This document shows, one piece after another, positions 14,003 to 21,521 of a stretch of DNA of 50,910 nt. Under the pieces are notes generated by a model, which ran no database searches, had not been told where the DNA came from, and saw nothing but the letters and a program-made list of their open reading frames with translations. The position numbers and the translations under genes were made by a program. Numbering within the stretch: position 1 is the first letter of the stretch; each line of letters opens with the position of its first letter. Source of the DNA: Candidatus Methanoperedens sp. (lineage in GTDB: Archaea; Halobacteriota; Methanosarcinia; Methanosarcinales; Methanoperedenaceae); contig JAPZAV010000019.1 of the NCBI GenBank assembly GCA_027460465.1, positions 1 to 50,910 of the forward strand. Direction: 5' to 3'.

Positions 14003-17000
14003 ATGCCAAAGTTCACTGAAAAATCCCTTGTCGAAGATTACATCCTTGAAAAACTCATGGAAAAAGGCTGGCGTTTCGTGCCCGCTAACGAGCTTGAGAG
14101 GGAGAGCTTCAGCGAACCCCTGCTGCTCAATAATCTTGTAAGGGCGATAAAGAGGTTGAATGCAGACAAAGGGATCGGGGACGAGGAATTAAAACATGTC
14201 CTGAATGAACTGAAGCTTAAAGGCTCCGGGAATGAGGGGCTTAAGCAAATCCTCGATTATCTCAAGTTCGGCGTGCCCATAAAGTTTGAAAAGGAGCGAG
14301 TGGTGAAATATGTCAGGCTTTTTGATTTTGAAGAAGTGGATAATAACGAATTCATCGTGAGCAGGCAGGTGGTCTATCACGGAAGGGATGATATCCGAAC
14401 CGACATAATGCTCCATATAAATGGCATTCCTCTTGTGGAAATCGAATGCAAGAACCCCGCAAGCTTCTCTGAAAACTGGTTTGATGCATACAAACAGATA
14501 AAAGACTATGAAAAAACGGTTCCGGAACTTTACAAATATGTCCAGATAGGCATAGCAGCAGAGCAGACCGCCATGTACTTCCCTATTGTCCCATGGCAGG
14601 AAGAGATCAAAGTCAATCAGTGGAAGGAAGAAGAAAAAGACCCCATCGATTCTGCTATTGAAATGCTATCAAAGGACACATTACTTGATATCATCCGCAA
14701 TTTCATGTTCTTCAGGGTGGAGATGGGAAATGCCACGAAAGTTATCGCCAGATACATGCAGTACAGGGCAGCCAGAAAAATCGTGAACAGGGTATCGGCA
14801 AACCTGAAAGGAGAGGACGAAAAGAATAAAGGGTTGATCTGGCACTGGCAGGGGTCGGGCAAGACGCTCACCATGATATTTGCAGCCCACAAACTGTATC
14901 ACTTAAAGAGCCTTGAAAACCCTTCTATCTTTTTCATTGTGGACAGGATTGAACTTGAAGAGCAACTCTATACTGAATTTAACTCGCTTGATATAGTGAA
15001 ACCTGAGATAATAGGTTCCATCCACGAATTGAGAAAGGTTCTGAAACACGATGAAGGAAAAGGCAAGCGGGGCATAATGATAACCCTGATACACAAGTTC
15101 AGGGTTGAAGAACTGAGCGAATTACAGAAAGAACTGGAAGAACTTTCAATTCAAAAAGAAACAATTCTGACCAGAAAGAACGTCGTAGCATTCATCGATG
15201 AAGGGCACAGGAGCCAGTATGGAACCATGGCCGGACAGATGAAAAAAATCCTGAAAGTAGCCTTCTTCTTTTCACTGACAGGAACCCCAATCTCTAAAAG
15301 AGGAAAGGACACCTATCTGGAATTCAGCTATCCGCCAGAAGAAAAATATCTTGATAGGTACTTCATTACGGACTCTATTCATGATGGATTCACAGTAAAA
15401 CTTGTTTATCAGCCAAGACTGGAAAAGGAAGTTCACCTGAAAAAAGATATGCTTGAGACATTCCTTGAAGTGGAATTTGAAGAACTTTCTGATGATATAA
15501 GGGACAGGGTCGAAGAGGGAGTCAAGAAGCGGCTCAATGCCATTAACATGTTCCTTGAAAATCCTAAAAGGATCGAGTTGATTGCCAAGGATATAGCAGA
15601 GCACTTCAAAGAAAATGTTGATGGAACGTTCAAGGCTATAGTGGTTGCAGCCAGCCGGAAATCTTGCGCCTATTACAAAGAAGCACTGGATAAGTGGCTG
15701 CCGAAAGAATACTCCGAAGTCGTCATGACCTATAATGAAAGGAGTGATACTCAGGTCATACAGCACAGGATCACCGAAGCAAAGGCTCGATACGGCGAGA
15801 AGGATATGGATGAGATTCGGAAGGAAGTTGTTGAGAAATTCAAAGAAGAAGAGTATCCAAAGATTCTGATTGTCACTGACATGTTATTGACTGGCTTTGA
15901 TGCGCCAATTCTCCAGACCATGTACCTTGATAAGCCATTAAAAGAACACCGTCTTCTCCAGGCGATAGCAAGGACAAACAGACCCTATAAAGGAATAAAA
16001 GAAGCTGGAGTAATATTAGACTATATAGGTATATTAAAAGAATTTAAGCGAGCTTTTGAATTATACAGCGAAGAAGAAATTAAAGGTGCGCTCTCAGGGA
16101 TGAATAGTCTGAGAGAAGACTTTAATATTCTCCTTGATGGTTTACTTGCGCTATTTTCCGATATTCCAAAAGATAACTATGACAGGCAGACAATGCTTAG
16201 AGCCATTGAAGTTCTCACAACAGATGAAGAGAATAGCAAAAGATTCCTGGAAGATTACGGGGAACTCAGGAAAATCTTTGAGCTTTTAGGACCTGCTGAA
16301 ATCAAAGTTGAACGATTCTCTGACTTTAAATGGATCTCTGGCATCTTTACATTTTATATGAATACTGTTTTGCAGAGCCAGCTTGGACATGAGATGTATG
16401 TCCAGAAATATTTCGAAAAGACTTTAAAATATGTTCACAGGACAACTGAACTTGAAAATCTGCGAAAGGATCTGCCTGTGATCAGTTTTGACGAGAATTA
16501 TCTCATGGAGCTGGAAGAAAAGAGCAAGAGCAAAGAAGAAAAAGCTGCAAGCATTGTATTTACATTGAACAGGCTGGTTTTGGTAGAAAAGCACAAAAAT
16601 CCAGTTTATGAATCCCTGACAGATAAAGTGGAGAGGATTTTAAAACTCTGGAAAGATAAAACCAGGGATTTTGAAAGAATTTACGCCGAAGGGATAGAAG
16701 TATTTAAGAAAATTGAGAAACTCTCTCAAAGGCAAAAGGAATTAGGTTTTTCTGACATGGAATATTCCTTGCTTCTGAATTTAGAAAAGAACTTCGGAGA
16801 AGATAGCGAATTTATACAAGATGTCAGAGAACTATCTGATGGATTACGAGATCATATTTTTAACAATTGGGCGGTACAGCAAACAGCAAGAAAAAATGTT
16901 GAAAGGGGAGTCCGCCGCTTTGTACGCAGGTATGTTAAAAGACATGGGCTGAAGCTTAACGAGCTTGATAGTCTTTATCAGAATTTAATGGAAAATGTGG

Positions 17001-17023
17001 AAAACTATGGGAAAGCTAGTTAG
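14003..17023 (+). CDS. hsdR: Type I restriction endonuclease subunit HsdR
   Basis: I start at the ATG at 14003 (MPKFTEKSLVEDYILEKL), giving 1006 residues; an earlier in-frame ATG at 13937 lies inside the SEC-C gene. The N-terminal PD-(D/E)XK nuclease shows D134 and E147-x-x-K150 (DIMLHINGIPLVEIECK). The SF2 translocase motor follows with Walker A WQGSGKT (283-289) and a DEAH-like DEGH box (399-402, FIDEGHRSQYG). Motif III is SLTGTP, and motif VI is in AIARTNRPYKG. HsdR moves DNA and cuts it at a distance from unmethylated HsdS sites. The gene is complete and overlaps the metallopeptidase gene by 29 bases. Fragments of its 5' end recur at 8558 and 9870. Confidence 0.95.
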   Translation: MPKFTEKSLVEDYILEKLMEKGWRFVPANELERESFSEPLLLNNLVRAIKRLNADKGIGDEELKHVLNELKLKGSGNEGLKQILDYLKFGVPIKFEKERVVKYVRLFDFEEVDNNEFIVSRQVVYHGRDDIRTDIMLHINGIPLVEIECKNPASFSENWFDAYKQIKDYEKTVPELYKYVQIGIAAEQTAMYFPIVPWQEEIKVNQWKEEEKDPIDSAIEMLSKDTLLDIIRNFMFFRVEMGNATKVIARYMQYRAARKIVNRVSANLKGEDEKNKGLIWHWQGSGKTLTMIFAAHKLYHLKSLENPSIFFIVDRIELEEQLYTEFNSLDIVKPEIIGSIHELRKVLKHDEGKGKRGIMITLIHKFRVEELSELQKELEELSIQKETILTRKNVVAFIDEGHRSQYGTMAGQMKKILKVAFFFSLTGTPISKRGKDTYLEFSYPPEEKYLDRYFITDSIHDGFTVKLVYQPRLEKEVHLKKDMLETFLEVEFEELSDDIRDRVEEGVKKRLNAINMFLENPKRIELIAKDIAEHFKENVDGTFKAIVVAASRKSCAYYKEALDKWLPKEYSEVVMTYNERSDTQVIQHRITEAKARYGEKDMDEIRKEVVEKFKEEEYPKILIVTDMLLTGFDAPILQTMYLDKPLKEHRLLQAIARTNRPYKGIKEAGVILDYIGILKEFKRAFELYSEEEIKGALSGMNSLREDFNILLDGLLALFSDIPKDNYDRQTMLRAIEVLTTDEENSKRFLEDYGELRKIFELLGPAEIKVERFSDFKWISGIFTFYMNTVLQSQLGHEMYVQKYFEKTLKYVHRTTELENLRKDLPVISFDENYLMELEEKSKSKEEKAASIVFTLNRLVLVEKHKNPVYESLTDKVERILKLWKDKTRDFERIYAEGIEVFKKIEKLSQRQKELGFSDMEYSLLLNLEKNFGEDSEFIQDVRELSDGLRDHIFNNWAVQQTARKNVERGVRRFVRRYVKRHGLKLNELDSLYQNLMENVENYGKAS

Positions 17024-17567
17024 AATCAGTGATTCAACCATAAACTGCGAAATAGTTCATCGAAACATAAAATATCCAAGGCTAGAATTCAAAACTGGTA
17101 AACTGTTACTCGTTCTGCCAATAGATCATAGAGATTATAATAACCTTATAGAGAAACATCAAGATTGGATATTCAAGCGAAGTTCTGAGATTGTCGCAGC
17201 ATTAGAGAAGGCGCAAAAGAAAGAACTTAATTTGAAAAGAACAGATGAAGAGCTCAAGAAGTCAATATACTCTATTGTTGATGAAGTCTCTTCTGATTTA
17301 AAAATTAATATAAACAACATATATTTTAGGAAAATGAAATCAAAATGGGGGAGCTGCAGTCCTAATAAGAATCTTACAATTAATACCCTTTTGAAATACT
17401 TACCTGAGAATTTAATTGAATATGTGATTTTTCATGAAATGGTTCATTTGATTGAAAGGAAACACAATAAGCTTTTCTGGAAGTTTATAGCTACTAAATT
17501 CGATAATTATGAAGAAAAAGAAAAAGAACTCTTCGAATATTGGTTTTTGATACAGAAAAAAATATAA
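16995..17567 (+). CDS. YgjP/M48-type metallopeptidase of the hsd operon
   Basis: This protein of 190 residues (186 if the ATG at 17007 is used) shows the zinc metallopeptidase signature HEMVH near residue 149, followed by HNKLFWKF. Before that comes MKSKWGSCSPNKNLTINTLL, the KWGSC motif typical of YgjP-like (DUF45) metallopeptidases. It overlaps the 3' end of hsdR by 29 bases. Such genes commonly close type I RM operons, where their role is not established. It is the last gene of the run that starts at 10325. The next 250 bases hold no gene I can support. Confidence 0.88.
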   Translation: MWKTMGKLVRISDSTINCEIVHRNIKYPRLEFKTGKLLLVLPIDHRDYNNLIEKHQDWIFKRSSEIVAALEKAQKKELNLKRTDEELKKSIYSIVDEVSSDLKININNIYFRKMKSKWGSCSPNKNLTINTLLKYLPENLIEYVIFHEMVHLIERKHNKLFWKFIATKFDNYEEKEKELFEYWFLIQKKI

Positions 17568-17819
17568 ATAAAAAATCAGAAACATCCAGATCAAGAACAT
17601 TTCTCAACTTAATTCTTATCCATTGTGAGTATTAATCTGCAATCAGCAATCAGTGATGTTAAGTTTGTGCGTGTGGAAGCATCCTTGGTGATGCATAAGA
17701 ATTCATACTATGTATATGTGACATGAGCATCCTCATCTATCCTGAGAGACTCATTTAAATTTAATCCATTGATCTGACTTCGATTTCTTTCACTTTTTTG
17801 AAGTGCCCAGTTCTTCTCC

Positions 17820-17963
17820 TCATTTTTCTTCCCATTCACTTCGCATTTTACGCTGGTGCTCCAGACCCTCACCAAAAATCCCTTTTCCAAGACCCATCAG
17901 ATTGGCCACAGGGTTCCTGGGAGCTTTTCTGAGCACTACTTTCTCATCTTCACATATATCCAT
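17820..17963 (-). CDS. Small ORF (47 aa) downstream of the acyl-CoA dehydrogenase
   Basis: On the minus strand an ATG (17963) opens 17 bases after the stop of the acyl-CoA dehydrogenase and runs 47 residues to TGA. The protein starts MDICEDEKVVLRKAPRNPV and continues with a glycine-rich ANLMGLGKGIFGEG segment and a charged end. It looks protein-like, but I know no family. It could be a real small co-transcribed gene or a decayed extension of its neighbour. The acyl-CoA dehydrogenase is already complete without it. Confidence 0.45.
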   Translation of the reverse strand: MDICEDEKVVLRKAPRNPVANLMGLGKGIFGEGLEHQRKMRSEWEEK

Positions 17964-17980
17964 TCATTCTCTGCATCTTC

Positions 17981-19204
17981 TTATTCCACATACTCCTTAC
18001 CTATGACATCCCTTGCTATTATGTAGCGCATGATGTTCTGCGCTCCCTCAGCGCCTATGACGTATGAGAAGCATCCAAGCCATGCCCTGTACAGCGGGCA
18101 TTCCTTGCTGTACCCGTACGCTCCATACCATTTCATAGTCTCTTCCAGTGCTCTCACGCAGGTTTCAGGCGCTGTGAGCTTTGCCATTGCCACAGGAACA
18201 TTCAGATCAGAAGGCTTGAATGAAGTGTCCTTTTCAAGATAGATCTTATCTGCCATCCATGCTGCTTTGTAAACAAAGTATTTTGCGGCCTCAAGCTGCG
18301 CATAGAGCTCTGCGAACCTGAAGCTCACACCCTGGAATGAAGAAATGTGCTTTCCAAAGAGCTTTCTCTGTTTGAACCACTCCACAGCCTGATCCAGCGC
18401 CCACCTTCCTGCTCCGATGCAGGCGGCAGCAACAAGTATGCGCGCGATGTTGAAACCTTCCATGCTGAGATAGAAGCCTCTGTCAACATCACCTATCCTG
18501 TACCTGTCCTCTATTTCAACATCAGTCAATTTGAAGCCGCCTGTGGTAAGACCTCTTCTTCCGATCTCGTCCATCACGGTGGGCTCAAATCCTCCAACAT
18601 TCTTCCCCTCTTTTTTGGCGAGAAATGCGTAGGCTGTCAAAGCCCTGTGGCCTCTATCCATCCCGCCTGTCCTTGTCAGAATCCAGAATCCTCCTCCCCA
18701 TGGAAGCTCCCTGAGCTCTCCCACACCGCTGATATACATCTTCTCCCCGTTGAGAAACCATGTGCTGCCTTTCTTTTCAGCAGTCACCCTTGTTCCAGCA
18801 AGATCAGAGCCTCCCTGGTTCTCTGTGGTTGCAATCCCGAAGAACGCTTCATTCTTCACGACCCTGGGCAGAATCTCGTTTTTTGCTTCTTCTGATCCAA
18901 AGATCTGAAGTGCAAGAGGCCAGCCGTTCTGGAGCAGTGTGTACACAGGTATTGCGACCTGGGGATCTGCATAGGCTATCTCTTCCACAGCTATCGCTGA
19001 CATGACCATGGTTCCGCCTGCGCCTCCGTACTCAGGCTTTATTGCTATCCCAAAAAAGCCCTGATCAGCCATCTTCCTGTACAGCTCGGCAGGAAAGTAG
19101 CCTTTCTCATCAAGATCAACCCATACTGGTGCGATATGCTTCTCACAGAATTCTTTGACGACACGTTTAAATACTTCCTCTTCCTCGGTAAATTTGAAAT
19201 CCAT
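17981..19204 (-). CDS. Acyl-CoA dehydrogenase (FAD-dependent)
   Basis: This 407-residue protein has the standard three-part fold. The N-terminal helical domain (MDFKFTEEEEVFKRVVKEF, GIAIKPEYGGAGG) is followed by a central beta domain with the FAD/substrate motif FFGIATTENQGGSDLAGT and NGEKMYISGVG. The C-terminal helical domain includes FGKHISSFQGVSFRFAELYA. The family's catalytic glutamate is probably the E in GAEGAQ near residue 389. It would oxidise an acyl-CoA at the alpha-beta bond and pass electrons to an electron-transfer flavoprotein. Substrate cannot be read from sequence. GGGGTAGG precedes the ATG. The gene is divergent from the stressosome operon. Such enzymes are unusual in classical methanogens but known in several alkane- or methane-oxidising archaeal relatives. 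Confidence 0.93.
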   Translation of the reverse strand: MDFKFTEEEEVFKRVVKEFCEKHIAPVWVDLDEKGYFPAELYRKMADQGFFGIAIKPEYGGAGGTMVMSAIAVEEIAYADPQVAIPVYTLLQNGWPLALQIFGSEEAKNEILPRVVKNEAFFGIATTENQGGSDLAGTRVTAEKKGSTWFLNGEKMYISGVGELRELPWGGGFWILTRTGGMDRGHRALTAYAFLAKKEGKNVGGFEPTVMDEIGRRGLTTGGFKLTDVEIEDRYRIGDVDRGFYLSMEGFNIARILVAAACIGAGRWALDQAVEWFKQRKLFGKHISSFQGVSFRFAELYAQLEAAKYFVYKAAWMADKIYLEKDTSFKPSDLNVPVAMAKLTAPETCVRALEETMKWYGAYGYSKECPLYRAWLGCFSYVIGAEGAQNIMRYIIARDVIGKEYVE

Positions 19205-19240
19205 GCTATCCTACCCCTGGTTTAATTTACGTGCTCTGCT

Positions 19241-19252
19241 GTTATATATCTT
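19241..19252 (-). promoter_or_regulatory. TATA box of the acyl-CoA dehydrogenase gene
   Basis: On the minus strand AAAGATATATAAC lies about 37-48 bases before the ATG at 19204, with the Shine-Dalgarno-like GGGGTAGG between. This is a reasonable archaeal TATA position for a short-leader transcript. Confidence 0.5.
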
Positions 19253-19288
19253 TGCCGCTGCCTGAAATATTTCAAAAGGAAAAAAGGA

Positions 19289-19299
19289 AAAATATAATA
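19289..19299 (+). promoter_or_regulatory. Putative TATA element of the stressosome operon
   Basis: AAATATAATAA is preceded by the purine-rich stretch AAAAGGAAAAAAGG, which may act as a BRE. It lies about 50-60 bases before the ATG at 19348. A second AT-rich site (CATTATATATTC, about 19315-19326) is possible. AAGGGAGGAG at 19333-19342 is a strong ribosome binding site. Confidence 0.45.
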
Positions 19300-19347
19300 A
19301 TACTGGACGATCAACATTATATATTCTTAAAGAAGGGAGGAGTTTAA

Positions 19348-20184
19348 ATGACAGAACAGGAAGAACTCGTGGAAGAACTCAGCGGGCTGCTCGAGGACAA
19401 TGCTGGCGACCTGAAGATGCAGTGGGTAAAGGAGATGACAGAGATGGGTCTGCTTGAGAAGCTGACTCCTATAGAGATAGAGCAGCAATCCTCGACCATC
19501 TATGATACCTGCGTTTTGACCCTGAAGACAGGGATGTACGAGGCAGCGAAAAAATATGCACGCGAGATGGCGAAAAAAGGTGTGCTTGAAGCCATGACCG
19601 TGGACCAGATAATAATGGGCATGCTGAAGCTTCGTGATGTTTACGGCAGGTTTGTTTTCTCCAAGTACCAGAGCGATGCTGAAAAACTGTACGAAGTGCT
19701 CGGGGTATATGAGCCGGTCGCGAACAGGATATTGAGCATCGTTGCCCTTGCTTTCGTGGAAGAGAGGGAAAGGGTGATCAAGGAGCAGCAGCAGGCCATG
19801 CTCGCCCTCTCCACGCCTGTACTGCAGATCAGGGACCTGATACTTGTTCTTCCCCTGATAGGCACCATAGATTCGGCGCGAGCAGCACAGATCGTTGAGC
19901 AGCTGTTGAACAGCATCGTGGATACGCAGGCATCTGTGGTCATAATAGACATCACAGGGGTACCTGTTATCGATACTGCGGTTGCCAACCACCTGATCAA
20001 GACGATACAGGCTGCAAAGATGCTTGGAGCAAACACCATCATAACCGGGATCAGTCCTGCAAATGCTCAGACCCTTGTCACACTTGGGGTCGATCTCTCA
20101 ATGCTGACCACCAGAGGTACGCTGCGTTCGGGTGTAAAGCTGGCAGATGAGATGCTCAAGATCGAGGTAGTGGAAAAGAGGTAA
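19348..20184 (+). CDS. rsbR: RsbR-type stressosome scaffold/sensor protein
   Basis: This 278-residue protein has an RsbR layout. A helical N-terminal sensor region (1-145, RsbRD/globin-like fold expected) is joined by a linker helix to a C-terminal STAS domain (about 155-270). The STAS part is close to classic RsbR: STPVLQIRDLILVLPLIGTI, then VVIIDITGVPVIDTAVANHL. T210 corresponds to the kinase-target threonine of RsbR proteins (T171 in B. subtilis RsbRA). A second threonine cluster TTRGT at 254-258 is near the second known site. In bacteria RsbR and RsbS form the stressosome shell that holds the RsbT kinase. It is the first gene of the operon, 3 bases before rsbS, with an excellent ribosome binding site. 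Confidence 0.93.
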   Translation: MTEQEELVEELSGLLEDNAGDLKMQWVKEMTEMGLLEKLTPIEIEQQSSTIYDTCVLTLKTGMYEAAKKYAREMAKKGVLEAMTVDQIIMGMLKLRDVYGRFVFSKYQSDAEKLYEVLGVYEPVANRILSIVALAFVEERERVIKEQQQAMLALSTPVLQIRDLILVLPLIGTIDSARAAQIVEQLLNSIVDTQASVVIIDITGVPVIDTAVANHLIKTIQAAKMLGANTIITGISPANAQTLVTLGVDLSMLTTRGTLRSGVKLADEMLKIEVVEKR

Positions 20185-20187
20185 GAG

Positions 20188-20562
20188 ATGGAAATTCCCC
20201 TTCTTAAGATTGAGGATTTTCTGGTTGTTTCGCTTCAGACCGAACTCAGCGACAGGGAAATCGTGGAGCTCAGGGAGGAAATACTTGACAAGATCAAGAA
20301 AACCGGAGCAAGAGGTCTTATCGTGGACATCACAGCCCTCAAGCTGATCGATAGCTTCATGGCAAAGTCCCTGTCTTCAATAGCAGATACTGCGACCCTG
20401 CTGGGTGCGAAAACCGTGGTCGTTGGCATGCAGCCAGCGGTTGCACTGACGCTTGTTGAACTTGGTCTGAGGATCAAATGGAAAATACATACAGCGCTCA
20501 ACCTGGAACGCGGCATCAACCTTTTGAGAAAGGCTTTGAGATCAGAAACGGAAGCTCTATGA
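20188..20562 (+). CDS. rsbS: RsbS-type STAS protein of the stressosome
   Basis: This 124-residue protein is a single STAS domain. IVDITALKLIDSFMAKSLSS contains the conserved DSF motif; S56 is the expected RsbT phosphorylation site (S59 in B. subtilis RsbS). The length is normal for RsbS. In known modules RsbS with RsbR sequesters RsbT until stress triggers phosphorylation. It starts 3 bases after rsbR and overlaps rsbT by 4 bases (ATGA), a coupled order identical to the bacterial RST module. Confidence 0.93.
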   Translation: MEIPLLKIEDFLVVSLQTELSDREIVELREEILDKIKKTGARGLIVDITALKLIDSFMAKSLSSIADTATLLGAKTVVVGMQPAVALTLVELGLRIKWKIHTALNLERGINLLRKALRSETEAL

Positions 20563-20954
20563 GTGAAGATACACTTGCTGTCAGGAGCGAATATGATATA
20601 ATCACTGTCCGGAGCTTTGGAAGGAATGTAGCTGCTTCGCTGGGTTTCGGGGTAGTGGACCAGTGCAGGATCACCACAGCGATCTCAGAGCTTGCCAGGA
20701 ACGCGGTTGTTTACGGCGGCGGGGGCTCTGTCACGATCAGGACGATCTCGAATGAAAAGAAGGGATTGGAGATAATATGCAGGGATAAAGGGCCAGGCAT
20801 AGCGGATCTGGAGCTTGCTCTGCGCGGAGGCTACAGCACTGTCGGGGGTCTTGGCATCGGTCTCTCCGGATCAAAAAGACTTATGGATGAGTTCCAGATA
20901 AGCTCCAGTGCCGGTAAAGGGACAGTAGTAACTGTAAGAAAATGGCTAAGATGA
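20559..20954 (+). CDS. rsbT: RsbT-type serine/threonine switch kinase
   Basis: Starting at the ATG overlapping the rsbS stop gives 131 residues (MSEDTLAVRSEYDIITVRSF), the usual RsbT length. It is a GHKL-family kinase. The N box is ISELARN (42-48, N48 for magnesium), the G1 box is DKGPG (77-81), and the glycine-rich lid is GGLGIGLSG (about 96-104). In bacteria RsbT phosphorylates RsbR and RsbS, then leaves the complex and activates an RsbU phosphatase by binding its N-terminal domain. Here the only RsbU_N-like domain is in the GAF protein at 21522. It overlaps the next gene by 13 bases. Confidence 0.93.
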   Translation: MSEDTLAVRSEYDIITVRSFGRNVAASLGFGVVDQCRITTAISELARNAVVYGGGGSVTIRTISNEKKGLEIICRDKGPGIADLELALRGGYSTVGGLGIGLSGSKRLMDEFQISSSAGKGTVVTVRKWLR

Positions 20955-21517
20955 AGTTCGGGATAGCCTCTCGTCCGAGGCATGGCTGCAAATACAACGG
21001 GGACACTGTCCTTATCAAAGAGTTCGATAGCAAAGTATTGATATCCATGATAGATGGACTCGGACACGGTGAATTTGCTGCTGTAGCCTCAAGCAGGTGC
21101 AAGAAATGCATAGAGGAGCATTATGAATCAGGATTTTCAGAGATCTTCAGGAACTGCGACCTTGAACTTCGAAAAACCAACGGGGTCGTGATGGGGATGA
21201 TGTTCATAGATTTTGAGCAATCCTCTATCACCTATGCAGGCGTTGGAAACATCAGCGCCCGCCTTCTGGGCACAAAGCCGGTTCACTTCATTTCCAGGGA
21301 TGGCATCGTAGGATATAGACTGCCTAAAATAAGAGAATATAAACATCCTTATATCAACGGGGATACGATTCTCTTATATTCTGATGGAATTTCTTCCAGA
21401 GTGGTCAAATATTCTGCATCCATGATCCTGAAACAGGATGTTCAGGCGACGGCTGATGAAATATTGAAGCTCTACGGAAAAGATGAGGATGATGCAACCG
21501 TGATCGTGGCACGCTGA
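20942..21517 (+). CDS. rsbX: RsbX-like PP2C/SpoIIE-type serine phosphatase
   Basis: This 191-residue protein (alternative ATG at 20951) is a compact SpoIIE/PP2C phosphatase. The metal-binding motif is MIDGLGHGEFAAVAS (about 36-50). Strand-turn motifs follow (SITYAGVGNISARL, TILLYSDGIS), and the end has DDATVIV, the last conserved aspartate region. Size and single-domain form fit RsbX, which resets the stressosome by dephosphorylating RsbR and RsbS. It overlaps rsbT by 13 bases and ends 4 bases before the next gene. A role as feedback phosphatase is inferred from family and position. Confidence 0.88.
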   Translation: MAKMKFGIASRPRHGCKYNGDTVLIKEFDSKVLISMIDGLGHGEFAAVASSRCKKCIEEHYESGFSEIFRNCDLELRKTNGVVMGMMFIDFEQSSITYAGVGNISARLLGTKPVHFISRDGIVGYRLPKIREYKHPYINGDTILLYSDGISSRVVKYSASMILKQDVQATADEILKLYGKDEDDATVIVAR

Positions 21518-21521
21518 TACA

